38,143 bases of DNA, taken from positions 1-38,143 of the forward strand of contig CAYNLK010000057.1 of NCBI GenBank assembly GCA_964398055.1, in the 5' to 3' direction. A program made the translations under genes and the position numbers. The stretch is from CAYNLK01 sp964398055. Its GTDB lineage: Bacteria > Chloroflexota > Anaerolineae > 4572-78 > J111. The first letter of the stretch is position 1, and the number at the start of each line of letters is the position of its first letter. Shown piece after piece: positions 1-8,244 of this stretch. Below the pieces are notes generated by a model, which saw only the letters and a program-made list of their open reading frames with translations, ran no database searches and was not told the DNA's origin.

Positions 1-3
1 GCG

Positions 4-49
4 GTCTGTCGGCCTTTATTACCCTCTAATAGGGTTCTCTCCGACAGAC
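4..49. repeat. Inverted repeat at the left edge
   Basis: A 9-bp perfect inverted repeat (4-12 with 41-49) encloses a smaller 5-bp stem (21-25 with 31-35). It is not followed by a clear T-run on either strand. The remaining sequence to 245 holds nothing I can recognise as a gene. It could be the tail of a structured RNA or of a gene beyond the edge, but I cannot tell which. Confidence 0.4.
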
Positions 50-245
50 TGCTAGATTAGACGTTTGACTAGAGAAAAAGGTTCCGGGCTGAACACCAGC
101 CTGGTCCAGACAACAACGTCATTTAAGCGTACATTCTAACCTAACCGGCCTGATATCGCTGGTTGCTATGCCTTTGCCCGGCTGACGCTGGCAGCGACGG
201 TTTGGCGTAAGTGTGGCGTCGCTTCTTCGCAAGAAATCTTCTGTT

Positions 246-917
246 TTAGAGTTTGGCTTTGGCCGCAGCCTGGCGCAACGCCCGAATGTTGTCGGCGATG
301 GAGGCGCTCTGGTTGAATACAGCCGAGCCGGCCACCAGCATGGTCGCGCCGGCGGCGACAACCTCGCCAATCGTCTCATTATTCACCCCGCCGTCCACCT
401 CCAATTCAGCCGCAGAACCGCTGTCATCGAGCATCTGGCGCAAGCGGGCAATCTTGGCCGTGCTGGCCGGAATGTAGGCTTGCCCGCCAAATCCCGGATT
501 CACCGACATAATCAGCACCAGATCGACCTCCGGCAAAATCTCGGCCAGGCTGCCCAGCGGTGTGGCCGGATTGAGGGTGACTCCGGCTTTCACCCCCAGT
601 TCTCTGATTTGTTGCACAGTCCGGTGCAGGTGCGGGCAGGTCTCCACATGGACGGTCAACACGTCGGCCCCGGCCCTGGCAAAGTCGGCCAGGTAACGCT
701 CCGGCTGTTCAATCATCAGATGGACATCCAGCGGCAGGCTGGTCACCGGGCGCAAGGCTCGCACAATCAAGGGACCGATTGAAATGTTGGGGACAAAGTG
801 GCCGTCCATCACGTCAACGTGAATCCAATCCGCCCCGCCGGCTTCAGCCTCTTTAACCTGTTCTCCCAACCGGGCAAAGTCGGCGGATAGGATAGAGGGG
901 GCAATTCGGTAGGTCAT
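246..917 (-). CDS. rpe: Ribulose-phosphate 3-epimerase
   Basis: Interconverts D-ribulose 5-phosphate and D-xylulose 5-phosphate in the pentose phosphate pathway; a cytoplasmic TIM-barrel enzyme. The 223-residue length is normal for the family. Visible signatures are APSILSADF near residue 6, the metal-site segment HVDVMDGHFVPN (H33, D35), HLMI with H64, the MSVNPGFGGQ loop near 135-144 and EVDGGVN with D173. The ATG is preceded on the minus strand by an AAGGAGAA-type ribosome binding site. It stands alone, divergent from the glycosyltransferase. Its product is also what the xylulokinase at 26993 makes, so it would feed that pentose into central metabolism; this link is inference. Confidence 0.97.
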   Translation of the reverse strand: MTYRIAPSILSADFARLGEQVKEAEAGGADWIHVDVMDGHFVPNISIGPLIVRALRPVTSLPLDVHLMIEQPERYLADFARAGADVLTVHVETCPHLHRTVQQIRELGVKAGVTLNPATPLGSLAEILPEVDLVLIMSVNPGFGGQAYIPASTAKIARLRQMLDDSGSAAELEVDGGVNNETIGEVVAAGATMLVAGSAVFNQSASIADNIRALRQAAAKAKL

Positions 918-944
918 GAAGGTTCTCCTTGAAGAATAGTTGTC

Positions 945-979
945 AGTGATCAGTGATCAGTGATCAGTGATCAGTGATC
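945..979. repeat. 7-bp tandem repeat (AGTGATC x5)
   Basis: Five exact head-to-tail copies of AGTGATC lie between the divergent rpe and glycosyltransferase genes. The same low-complexity vocabulary (TGATCAGT, CTGATAACTGACCA) recurs at 26813-26990. No function is evident. Confidence 0.85.
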
Positions 980-1050
980 ACAAGTACATCAATTTTACCA
1001 CCGGCGGCAACCGGTTGCCAACCACGCCGCAACTATGGTATGATCGGGCT

Positions 1051-2259
1051 ATGAAAATCGCTCTGGCCCACGACTGGCTCAACCAAATGGGCGGCGCGGA
1101 GAATGTGTTGGAGCAGTTCGTCGACATGTTTTCCGGCGCGCCCGTTTTTACCACCATCTACGCGCCTGACCTGATGCCGGCGGCTTACCGGCGCTGGGAT
1201 ATCCGCCCCACCTGGCTGAACCGGGCCCCGGCCATCCATCGCCATCACCAGCCCTATCTGCCCCTCTACCCGCTGGCCGTGGCCGGGATGGATTTCAACG
1301 GCTACGATGTGATTTTGTCGAACAAGAGTGGCTTCATCCACGGGCTGCGCCACTCGCCCGAGCAACTGCACATTTGCTACTGCCTGGCCCCGACCCGCTA
1401 CGTGTGGGATTATCAGGGTTATGCCGCCAGAGAAGGCTTTGGGCGCTGGATAGGACTGGCCCTGGGGCCGGTCATAAAGCGATTACAGCGCTGGGATTTT
1501 GAGGCGGCGCAGCTACCCCCACCCCCCCTCAGTCCCCCCCTTTCAGGGGGGGAAGAAAGGCGGGGCGGGGTCCATCATTTCATTGCCATCTCCACGGATA
1601 TCCAGGCCCGCATCAAAAAATTCTACCGGCGGGACTCGACGATCATCTACCCGCCGGTTGATACGGCCCGCTTTCGGCCGGTGGAACAGCCGGCCGGCGA
1701 CTATTACTTCATTGTCTCCCGCCTCATCCCCTACAAACGGATTGACCTGGCCGTGCAGGCGATGAGCCGGTTGGGCCGGCGACTTATTATTGTGGGCGAT
1801 GGCCGCGATCGGGCGGCGCTGGAAGCGATGGCCGGCCCCACGGTGGAATTCAAAGGCCGGCTGCCCTGGGCGGAGGTGGTCGAGTTGATGGCCCACTGCC
1901 GGGCCTTTCTCTTCCCCGGCTTTGAGGATTTTGGCATCGCCCCGGTCGAGGCCCAGGCCGCCGGCCGTCCGGTGATTGCTTTTGCTCGCGGCGGCGCGCT
2001 CGATACGATCATCGACGGTGAGACCGGCTTCTTCTTCCGGGAGCAATCGGTGGAGGCGTTGGCGGCAACGGTGGAACAATTTGAAAAATGCTCTTTTGAC
2101 CCCGCGGCGGCCAGGGCCAACGCCGAACGGTTCAGCATTCCCCGCTTCCGGCGGGAGTTGGGGGATTTTGTGTCCCAGAAGTGGGGCGAGTTTACTTCTC
2201 GTTCTTTTCTCGTTCCCACGCTTCGCGTCAGTTTGGGAACGAGAAACGAGAAGCAGTGA
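1051..2259 (+). CDS. Glycosyltransferase family 4 (GT-B, mannosyltransferase-like)
   Basis: A retaining glycosyltransferase expected to add a sugar during surface polysaccharide synthesis at the cytoplasmic face. The ATG at 1051 begins MKIALAHDW and gives 402 residues; the open frame continues upstream to 967 but those residues are not family-like. An N-terminal domain with the GGAENVL segment is followed by a C-terminal domain with YFIVSRLIPYKRID and the E-x7-E donor motif at E292/E300. Two segments look foreign: a Pro/Gly-rich insertion at about residues 155-174 and the last 20 or so residues, both encoded by dispersed palindromic repeats. The acceptor and donor cannot be named from sequence. 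Confidence 0.9.
   Translation: MKIALAHDWLNQMGGAENVLEQFVDMFSGAPVFTTIYAPDLMPAAYRRWDIRPTWLNRAPAIHRHHQPYLPLYPLAVAGMDFNGYDVILSNKSGFIHGLRHSPEQLHICYCLAPTRYVWDYQGYAAREGFGRWIGLALGPVIKRLQRWDFEAAQLPPPPLSPPLSGGEERRGGVHHFIAISTDIQARIKKFYRRDSTIIYPPVDTARFRPVEQPAGDYYFIVSRLIPYKRIDLAVQAMSRLGRRLIIVGDGRDRAALEAMAGPTVEFKGRLPWAEVVELMAHCRAFLFPGFEDFGIAPVEAQAAGRPVIAFARGGALDTIIDGETGFFFREQSVEALAATVEQFEKCSFDPAAARANAERFSIPRFRRELGDFVSQKWGEFTSRSFLVPTLRVSLGTRNEKQ
1514..1570. repeat. G/C-run palindromic element inserted in frame
   Basis: A segment of C-runs followed by G-runs, with a 7-bp perfect stem (1534-1540 with 1546-1552, loop TTTCA), sits inside the glycosyltransferase gene without breaking frame. It encodes PPPPLSPPLSGGEERRGG. 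Related C-run/G-run sequence occurs between genes at 31176-31200. Confidence 0.75.
2195..2253. repeat. Dispersed CTCGTTCCC palindrome forming a gene end
   Basis: The sequence carries TTCTCGTTCCC and its complement GGGAACGAGAA as arms around a short centre. It is a variant of the elements at 8098 and 21552. Here it lies inside the last codons of the glycosyltransferase, whose stop follows directly. Confidence 0.8.
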
Positions 2260-2260
2260 G

Positions 2261-3118
2261 TCAAACAAACAGCGGTTCCATTTCTAACCGGGCCGCCGCG
2301 GCGGCCATCTCCTCGTCAGTGGGGCTGCTTTCAAAGCGGCTGGCTGCCTCGAGCACTTTCGGCAAGAGGTCAATATCGCCCACCGTGTTCAGGAAAAGGC
2401 CGGGCCGGCTCAAAACCCAATGGACAGCCCGGTCGATATCGGCCTGTTCTGTAAATGGTTCGTACCAGGTGGCCCAGGTGTGGGGCCGGTCGCCCCACGG
2501 CCGCCGGCACAGTGATTTGATAGTCTGCACGGCCACATTTCGCTCCTGGCAAACAGCCAGCACCTTCTCAAAATTGGCCGCGTATTCGGGGTTTTGCATC
2601 AGGGTGTAGTTGTACGGCAGCAGCACCGAGTCAAAGTCGAACCGGGCCAGGCTGCGCAGGTGCATCTCGGCGATGGGCACATCATGGCCGGTGACGCCGA
2701 TGAAGCGGATTAAGCCCTGCTCTCGGGCCTCGATGGCCGCCTCCAGCACCCCGCCCGGCCCCATGGCGATCTCCCACTCCTCCGGCTTCACCAAATAGTG
2801 AAGTTGCCACAAATCGACGTGGTCGGTGCGCAGCCGCTCCAGGGAACGGTGCAGTTCAGCGCGAGCGGCCTGATAGGTTCGCTCTTCGGTTTTGGTCGCC
2901 AGAAAAAAGTCCCGGCGATGCCGTTCCAGCCATGGGCCGATGCGCTGTTCGGCCTCGCCGTAGCTGGCGGCGGTGTCGATGTGGTTGAGGCCGTACTCCA
3001 GCAGCACCGCCAGGGTGCGGTCAGCCTCAACCTGGCTCACCCGGCCCAGCGCGGCCGCGCCAAAGATAGTCCGGGTACTCAGATGGCCGGTCCGGCCAAA
3101 AGGTTGTTTAGGAATCAT
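2261..3118 (-). CDS. Aldo/keto reductase family protein
   Basis: An NAD(P)H-dependent oxidoreductase of the aldo/keto reductase fold; the substrate is unknown. The 285-residue protein shows the catalytic tetrad of the family: D48 in HIDTAASYG, Y53, K76 in LATKTE and H107 in DLWQLHYL. The N-terminus IPKQPFGRTGHLSTRTIFGAAALG is a typical first strand and glycine-rich start, supporting the ATG at 3118. It converges on the glycosyltransferase with a single base between the two stop codons. Nothing nearby suggests a dedicated pathway. Confidence 0.93.
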   Translation of the reverse strand: MIPKQPFGRTGHLSTRTIFGAAALGRVSQVEADRTLAVLLEYGLNHIDTAASYGEAEQRIGPWLERHRRDFFLATKTEERTYQAARAELHRSLERLRTDHVDLWQLHYLVKPEEWEIAMGPGGVLEAAIEAREQGLIRFIGVTGHDVPIAEMHLRSLARFDFDSVLLPYNYTLMQNPEYAANFEKVLAVCQERNVAVQTIKSLCRRPWGDRPHTWATWYEPFTEQADIDRAVHWVLSRPGLFLNTVGDIDLLPKVLEAASRFESSPTDEEMAAAAARLEMEPLFV

Positions 3119-3179
3119 GCTCGCCCTCCGAATGACTGATTTTGCTTTCTTCTTTGATTATAGCGCATTATTCAAAATT

Positions 3180-3207
3180 TTGAACATCCTGTTATTTGGC
3201 CTATACT
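3180..3207 (+). promoter_or_regulatory. Predicted sigma70-type promoter for the polysaccharide genes
   Basis: TTGAAC (3180-3185), a 16-bp spacer and TATACT (3202-3207) lie about 75 bp before the first Wzz-like gene in an AT-rich gap between divergent genes. This is a close match to the consensus; activity is inferred. Confidence 0.6.
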
Positions 3208-3281
3208 TTGAGACAATCTTTCGGCCAATCGCCCGATGACATTGGCGAGCCGGTGTGATAAATTGGAGAGATGGGCTTCCA

Positions 3282-3968
3282 ATGGAGCTTAGGAAATATT
3301 GGCAGATCATCTGGAAACGGGTCTGGATCCCGGTACTATTGGTGGTTGTGGTCGCCGCAGCCAGCCTGTTGACCCAACGCACCTCTCCCCCCACCTACAG
3401 CACCACGATGCGTTTCACCATTGGGGTTAAGCCTCAGGAGCTGGCCGACCAGTACAGCTACGACAGCTATTATGCCTGGTTGGCCTCCGAATACTTGGCC
3501 GATGATATGACGGCCATTGTCAGCAGCCAGGCCTTTGCCGACGATATCAATCATCGTTTGACCGAGTTGGGTAGCAGCGTGCAGATTCCACCCGGCATCA
3601 TCAGCGGGGTGACGATCGCCGAGAAGCAGCATCGTATTCTGCGCCTGAATGTGAGTTGGGGCAACGCCGCCGAACTGGTTGATATTGCCCAGGCCATAGT
3701 CAGGGTAATGGAGGAGGACAGCCCCAAATATGTGACCCAGCTCGGCACGCCCGGCGGGCTTATTGCCGCCATCGACGCGCCTACGCCGCCAACCGCCAAT
3801 CCTCCCTCCCTGACTCAACGCCTCGACCTGCCGGTGCGGCTGCTGCTAGCGCTGGTGGCCGGGGTTGCCCTGGCTTTTCTACTAGAATACCTGGATGACA
3901 GTGTGCGCGATCGGGCTGAGTTGGAGGCGCTCGGCGTGACCGTGCTGGCCGAAGTGCCGAAGAAGTAG
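3282..3968 (+). CDS. Wzz-like polysaccharide chain-length/export protein
   Basis: Inner-membrane polysaccharide co-polymerase expected to set chain length or help export of a surface glycan. I choose ATG 3282 because GGAGAG lies 11 bases upstream; an in-frame GTG at 3255 is the alternative. The 228-residue protein has an N-terminal membrane segment (WKRVWIPVLLVVVVAAASLL), a large extracytoplasmic domain and a second hydrophobic segment before the C-terminus (LLLALVAGVALAFLLEYLDD), the usual two-TM Wzz layout. It is followed by a paralogue and a BY-kinase-like protein, the normal order for such loci. The central PxxP-like region APTPPTANPP is consistent with the family. Confidence 0.87.
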   Translation: MELRKYWQIIWKRVWIPVLLVVVVAAASLLTQRTSPPTYSTTMRFTIGVKPQELADQYSYDSYYAWLASEYLADDMTAIVSSQAFADDINHRLTELGSSVQIPPGIISGVTIAEKQHRILRLNVSWGNAAELVDIAQAIVRVMEEDSPKYVTQLGTPGGLIAAIDAPTPPTANPPSLTQRLDLPVRLLLALVAGVALAFLLEYLDDSVRDRAELEALGVTVLAEVPKK

Positions 3969-3972
3969 TTTG

Positions 3973-4019
3973 TAAAACGTAAAACGTAAAAATAATCACG
4001 TTTTACGCTTTACGTTTTA
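3973..4019. repeat. Inverted repeat between the two Wzz genes
   Basis: Two 19-base arms (3973-3991 and 4001-4019) rich in AAAACGT pair with a single mismatch around a 9-base loop. There is no T-run typical of a terminator. It could modulate read-through or be a dispersed repeat. Confidence 0.7.
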
Positions 4020-4056
4020 GCTGATACGGGTACAATAGTCTGTGAGGGATAGCTAA

Positions 4057-4788
4057 ATGGAGATTAGTGATTATATCAGAATATTGCGCAAACGAGGTTG
4101 GATCATTGTGGTCGTGGCGGTGGTCGCCGCGGTCAGCGCCTATGCTTTTAGCAAAATGCAGACGCCCATCTACAGCGCCACGGTCAAACTCAGCGTGGTG
4201 CCGGCCCGGGCCACCGATTGGGGCTCAAGCAACAGCCTAAAAGATTTGCTGCGCAACTACGCCGAAAGCATCAAAACACACACGATGGCCGCCAAGGTCA
4301 TCGACCGTGAGCAGCTCGACATGGATACCACCACTCTGCTGAGCAAACTCTTTGTCAATCCCGACAGCTCCACCTTTACCCTGGCCCTGGAAGCCCGCGA
4401 CCGTGACCCCAAAGTAGCCATGGATATCGTCAATCGCATGGCCATTGTCTTCACCGAAGACCGGGAGCAGTGGAATCAGCAGCAAGACAAACGGGACCGC
4501 ATCGACGTGACCATGCTCGACAGCGTTTACAACCTGGGCTACATCCAATACTCGCCCAAGACCAAAATCAATACCCTGGCCGCCGCTCTCTTTGGCGCCT
4601 TGATCGGCGTCCTGGTCATCTTTTTTCTGGAGTGGCTGGAGATGGATGTCATCCGCAGCGGGGCCGACATCGAGCGAGCCATCGGGGTGACAGTGCTGGG
4701 GGCCATCCCGCCCCTTTCCGGCGACGGCGTCACCCCGGCCGGGGAGAAGCGCCGCCAACTGATCCCAGGTCTGCGCGGTACAAATTGA
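4057..4788 (+). CDS. Wzz-like polysaccharide chain-length/export protein (second copy)
   Basis: Second two-TM co-polymerase-type protein, 243 residues. The start MEISDYIRILRKRGW is a classic Wzz N-terminus and is preceded by GAGGGA. TM1 covers about residues 15-33 (WIIVVVAVVAAVSAYAFSK) and TM2 about 180-195 (ALFGALIGVLVIFFLEWLE), with the periplasmic-type domain between. The C-terminal tail contains an IGVTVLGAIPPLSGDG segment like that which joins the kinase domain in fused Wzc proteins; here the kinase is a separate gene at 4933. The protein is only distantly similar to its neighbour, so this is an old duplication or a heteromeric pair. Confidence 0.9.
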   Translation: MEISDYIRILRKRGWIIVVVAVVAAVSAYAFSKMQTPIYSATVKLSVVPARATDWGSSNSLKDLLRNYAESIKTHTMAAKVIDREQLDMDTTTLLSKLFVNPDSSTFTLALEARDRDPKVAMDIVNRMAIVFTEDREQWNQQQDKRDRIDVTMLDSVYNLGYIQYSPKTKINTLAAALFGALIGVLVIFFLEWLEMDVIRSGADIERAIGVTVLGAIPPLSGDGVTPAGEKRRQLIPGLRGTN

Positions 4789-4932
4789 AGTGCAAATTAC
4801 AGATTACAAATTAGAAATTGCAAGTTCCAAATCCCACACCCCAAATCCCACCGCCCAAATCATCAACCCCTTCACTTCGTTTCGGGGCAAGTGTCGTCAA
4901 TCGTAAATCGTCAATCGTCAATCATTTGCAGG

Positions 4933-5601
4933 ATGCCTGAACTGATGTCAAACGATGCCATTATCACCCTAAGCGACCCTCGCTCGGCCGCGGCCGAAGC
5001 CTACCGGACGCTGCGCACCAACATCGAGTTTTTCAGCGTCGATGAGCCGCTGCACACCTTGCTGGTCACTTCCAGCGCGCCGACCGAAAACAAAAGTGTG
5101 GCCGTGGCCAACCTAGCCGTGGCCATGGCCGACGGCGACCGGCCGGTCATTCTGATTGACGCCGACCTGCGCCGGCCCAGCCAGCACACCCTGTTTGGCC
5201 TGCCCAATGACAAAGGTTTCACCAACCTGTTTCGCAACAGCGAGGCTTTGGATAACCCACCTCTCCAAAGCGTGCCCAATACCAGCTTGCGGCTGCTGAC
5301 CAGCGGCCCGCTGCCGTCGATCCCCAGCCAACTATTGGCCTCTCAAAAAATGGCCGAGGTGATCGAGCGGTTGGCCGCCCTGGCCGAGATGGTGATTTTC
5401 GACGCGCCGCCGCTGATCACCGTCAACGACGCTTCGCTGCTGGCCTCGCGGGTGGATGGTGTGCTACTGGTGGTCAAAGCCGGCGATACCAAGCGCGATC
5501 ACGTCAAAGCAGCCAAGGACCGGCTGGAAAAGGTCAACGCCCGGCTGATCGGGGCAGTGTTGACCAACGCTCCGGTCGACGCCGCCTTGAAGTACGAATA
5601 A
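4933..5601 (+). CDS. CpsD/CapB-type BY-kinase-like ATPase with degraded P-loop
   Basis: Cytoplasmic partner of the Wzz proteins in polysaccharide synthesis. I prefer ATG 4933 (MPELMSNDAII) because the in-frame stretch from 4891 is low-complexity repeat. The 222-residue protein has the EAYRTLRTNI helix, Walker A' ILIDADLRRP (D76, D78) and Walker B MVIFDAPPLI. The Walker A loop, usually PGEGKS/T, reads APTENKS (K54, S55), so both glycines are gone. The C-terminus ends ALKYE with only one tyrosine, so the usual tyrosine cluster for autophosphorylation is missing. It may be a regulatory ATPase or pseudokinase rather than an active tyrosine kinase. Confidence 0.87.
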   Translation: MPELMSNDAIITLSDPRSAAAEAYRTLRTNIEFFSVDEPLHTLLVTSSAPTENKSVAVANLAVAMADGDRPVILIDADLRRPSQHTLFGLPNDKGFTNLFRNSEALDNPPLQSVPNTSLRLLTSGPLPSIPSQLLASQKMAEVIERLAALAEMVIFDAPPLITVNDASLLASRVDGVLLVVKAGDTKRDHVKAAKDRLEKVNARLIGAVLTNAPVDAALKYE

Positions 5602-5634
5602 CCGGCTTTGTAGAGGTGATAGTTTATCTCCACA

Positions 5635-6888
5635 ATGGACTACGAGCGTAAAGAGCCAGATTTAGTCGAAATAAAAGACACCGTCGCGGAGAAGCGCAAA
5701 TATAACGTTTTGAATGTCGAGGAGGCCCGCCAGGTAGCCGCAGCCTGGCTGGAAAGTTTTGACCTGGCCGATGCAGTTAACTTTGGTCTGCCTGAAGTGG
5801 ATGACCGCTACCACGTTTGGCGGGTGCCGCTAATCGGTCGAGACTCACATGAACGCGTCGGTGAGGTGGTCATTGACGCTTACACCTCTCTCTTGCTGCA
5901 AGATAAATCAACTGCGCCTGATGTGCTTGAAGCCCGCTTGTTACATCGCCAGGGCGCGCCCAAAAAATCTCCCCTCCACCAGAAAACTTACAAACCGTCC
6001 AATCTCAGAAACACCATCGCCCTCGGCGACGCCGAGAAAGTGCTGCGTGATTTTCCGGCCGAGTCGCTTGATTTGATCTTCACTTCTCCGCCTTATTACA
6101 ATGCCCGGCCTGAGTACGAGGATTACCTGACGTACGAAGAATATCTCCTCAAAATGCAGAAAGTCATTCGAGCCTGCCATCGAGTGTTGAATGAGGGGCG
6201 GTTCTTTGTGATGAATATTTCCCCGGTTTTGATCCGCCGGGCCAATCGCACCGAGTCCTCCCGGCGACTGGCGGTTCCGTTTGATATGCACCGCCTGTTT
6301 ATTGAGGAAGGATTTGACTTTATCGACGACATTATTTGGGTCAAACCCGAGGGAGCAGGCTGGGCCACCGGGCGAGGGCGCAGATTTGCCGCCGACCGGA
6401 ACCCGCTCCAGTACAAACCCGTACCGGTCACCGAGTATGTGTTGGTCTATCGCAAGCATACCAAACGTTTAATCGATTGGAATATCAGAACTCATCCCGA
6501 TCAGGATAAGGTCAAAGCCTCGATTGTACCGGAAGATTATGAACGCACCAACATCTGGGAGATAAAGCCAACTTACGATAAAGAACATCCGGCGGTATTT
6601 CCCGAAGAATTAGCCGCCAAAGTTATCACCTATTATTCGTTTGTGGATGATGTGGTGTTGGACCCCTTTGCCGGTTCGGGCACGGTTGGATTGGCCGCCG
6701 CCAAGTTAAAACGGCGCTTTGTTTTAATTGACCAAGAGCCTAAATATGTCAATCTGCTGCGAGAACGGGCTAAAAAATGGCTGGGTAAAGAAGCCGCCGA
6801 TGTTCTGTGTCTTAATTGTCCACCTATTGCTGCGGCTAATATAAAGCTACAGAAAAGTTTTCGCCGGGATTTGGAGATTTGGGGATAA
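5635..6888 (+). CDS. Orphan beta-class DNA methyltransferase (N4-cytosine/N6-adenine)
   Basis: Transfers a methyl group from SAM to an exocyclic amino group in DNA. The 417-residue protein has motif IV TSPPYYN at about 150-156 and the SAM-binding motif DPFAGSGT at 343-350; motif IV before motif I defines the beta arrangement, and SPPY is the form common in N4-cytosine enzymes. Residues 20-105 form an extra N-terminal region that is not methyltransferase-like and that I do not recognise. The C-terminus has a CLNC pair. No restriction endonuclease is nearby. It sits between the BY-kinase-like gene and rmlA, so its role could be epigenetic regulation or phage defence. Recognition site unknown. 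Confidence 0.9.
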   Translation: MDYERKEPDLVEIKDTVAEKRKYNVLNVEEARQVAAAWLESFDLADAVNFGLPEVDDRYHVWRVPLIGRDSHERVGEVVIDAYTSLLLQDKSTAPDVLEARLLHRQGAPKKSPLHQKTYKPSNLRNTIALGDAEKVLRDFPAESLDLIFTSPPYYNARPEYEDYLTYEEYLLKMQKVIRACHRVLNEGRFFVMNISPVLIRRANRTESSRRLAVPFDMHRLFIEEGFDFIDDIIWVKPEGAGWATGRGRRFAADRNPLQYKPVPVTEYVLVYRKHTKRLIDWNIRTHPDQDKVKASIVPEDYERTNIWEIKPTYDKEHPAVFPEELAAKVITYYSFVDDVVLDPFAGSGTVGLAAAKLKRRFVLIDQEPKYVNLLRERAKKWLGKEAADVLCLNCPPIAAANIKLQKSFRRDLEIWG

Positions 6889-7000
6889 AAAATGAAGGCA
6901 AAAATCTCCTACTCCTAATCCCCAAATCCCGGCCCAAAATAGTTGGAAAAAAACTTTTCTGGGTAGCTATATCATCATTTAAGCGAGGATTTTATCCAAA

Positions 7001-8080
7001 ATGAAGGGACTCATTCTCAGCGGCGGTAAAGGTACCCGCCTTTATCCCCTCACCTACACCAGCGCCAAGCAGCTTATTCCGGTGGCCAACAAACCGGTCC
7101 TCTTCCGAGTCATCGAGGCTATCCGGGCGGCCGGCATTACCGACATCGGCATTGTGGTGGGCGATACGGCCGACGAAATCATGCGGGCCGTGGGCCGAGG
7201 CGGCCAGTGGGATGTCGATATCACCTTCATCCCCCAGGACGCGCCGCTCGGCCTGGCCCACGCCGTCAAAATTGCGCGGGAATTTTTGGGCGACGACCGC
7301 TTTGTGATGTTTCTGGGCGATAACGTCATCCAGGGCGGCATCAGCCCGCTGATTGCCCAGTTTGCCGACAGCAGTTACAACTCCCAGATCGTACTGACCC
7401 GGGTAGACCAGCCGGAGCAGTACGGCGTGGCCGAGTTGAACGCCGAAGGCCGGATTGTCCGGCTGATCGAGAAGCCCAAAGAGCCGCCGAGCGACCTGGC
7501 CCTGGTGGGCATCTATATGTTCGATCACCATATTTTTGAGGCGGTCAACGCCATCAAGCCGAGTTGGCGCGGTGAATTGGAGATCACCGATGCCATTCAA
7601 TGGCTGGTTGAGCACGATTACAATGTTTACCCCTACATCCACCGGGGCTGGTGGATCGATACCGGGCGGCCCGGCGACATGCTGGAGGCCAACAGCCTGG
7701 TGCTGGAAGAGTTGACCCCGACCGTCGACGGCTACGTGGATCGCGACAGCCAGGTCGACAGCCGGGTGACGGTGGAGCAAGGCGCCGAAATCATCAACAG
7801 TGTGGTCCGCGGCCCGGCCATCATCGGCAAGGATACCCGCATCGTCAACGCGTATGTGGGGCCGTTTACCAGCATCTACCACCACTGCCTGATCGAAAAC
7901 GCTGAGATTTCTCGTTCTATCATTTTGGAGCATTGCCAGATTCGCAACATCAATCGCCGGATCGAGGACAGCCTGATTGGCCGGCACGTAGTGCTACATC
8001 GCTCACCTATCCGGCCCCGAGCCTATAAATTTACCCTGGGCGACCATTCCCAGGTGGGGCTGCTGGGGGATGATAATTAG
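7001..8080 (+). CDS. rmlA: Glucose-1-phosphate thymidylyltransferase, long form
   Basis: Forms dTDP-glucose from glucose 1-phosphate and dTTP, the first step toward dTDP-rhamnose and other deoxysugars. The 359-residue length and C-terminal left-handed beta-helix-like repeats (residues about 250-345, e.g. VRGPAIIGKDTRIVNAYVGPFTSI) mark the long subfamily. The N-terminus KGLILSGGKGTRLYPLT is the nucleotide-binding loop; FLGDN holds the metal aspartate and RGWWIDTGRPGDML is a strong family signature. It supplies sugar nucleotide for the polysaccharide genes upstream. rmlBCD are not in the window. Confidence 0.94.
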   Translation: MKGLILSGGKGTRLYPLTYTSAKQLIPVANKPVLFRVIEAIRAAGITDIGIVVGDTADEIMRAVGRGGQWDVDITFIPQDAPLGLAHAVKIAREFLGDDRFVMFLGDNVIQGGISPLIAQFADSSYNSQIVLTRVDQPEQYGVAELNAEGRIVRLIEKPKEPPSDLALVGIYMFDHHIFEAVNAIKPSWRGELEITDAIQWLVEHDYNVYPYIHRGWWIDTGRPGDMLEANSLVLEELTPTVDGYVDRDSQVDSRVTVEQGAEIINSVVRGPAIIGKDTRIVNAYVGPFTSIYHHCLIENAEISRSIILEHCQIRNINRRIEDSLIGRHVVLHRSPIRPRAYKFTLGDHSQVGLLGDDN

Positions 8081-8097
8081 TTAGCCGCGCTCTTTTT

Positions 8098-8126
8098 CTC
8101 GTTCCCAAACTCAGTTTGGGAACGAG
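8098..8126. repeat. Dispersed CTCGTTCCCAAAC palindrome
   Basis: Perfect 13-base arms around a TCA centre just after rmlA, followed by AACGAGAAAA repeats and a partial second copy at 8149-8165 (CAGTTTGGGAACAAG). It is the same family as 2195 and 21552. The hairpin could end transcription of rmlA, though no T-run follows on the plus strand. Confidence 0.85.
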
Positions 8127-8211
8127 AAAAAACGAGAAAAACGAGAATTCAGTTTGGGAACAAGAAAACCCAAATTTACCAACATTGCTGAACATAAACC
8201 AATTTTAACCC

Positions 8212-8244
8212 AAATATATCCCAAATTAGTTTTGGGATATATTT
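8212..8244 (+). promoter_or_regulatory. Perfect 14-bp hairpin directly before the metallopeptidase start
   Basis: Arms 8212-8225 and 8231-8244 pair perfectly (AAATATATCCCAAA and complement) around a 5-base loop, ending 7 bases before the ATG at 8252. No Shine-Dalgarno sequence is visible. The hairpin occupies the ribosome landing area, so translational control is possible. Confidence 0.6.

Noticed and set aside
1..245. tRNA or riboswitch at the left edge
   Set aside because: The inverted repeat does not fit a cloverleaf, and no known riboswitch consensus is recognisable.
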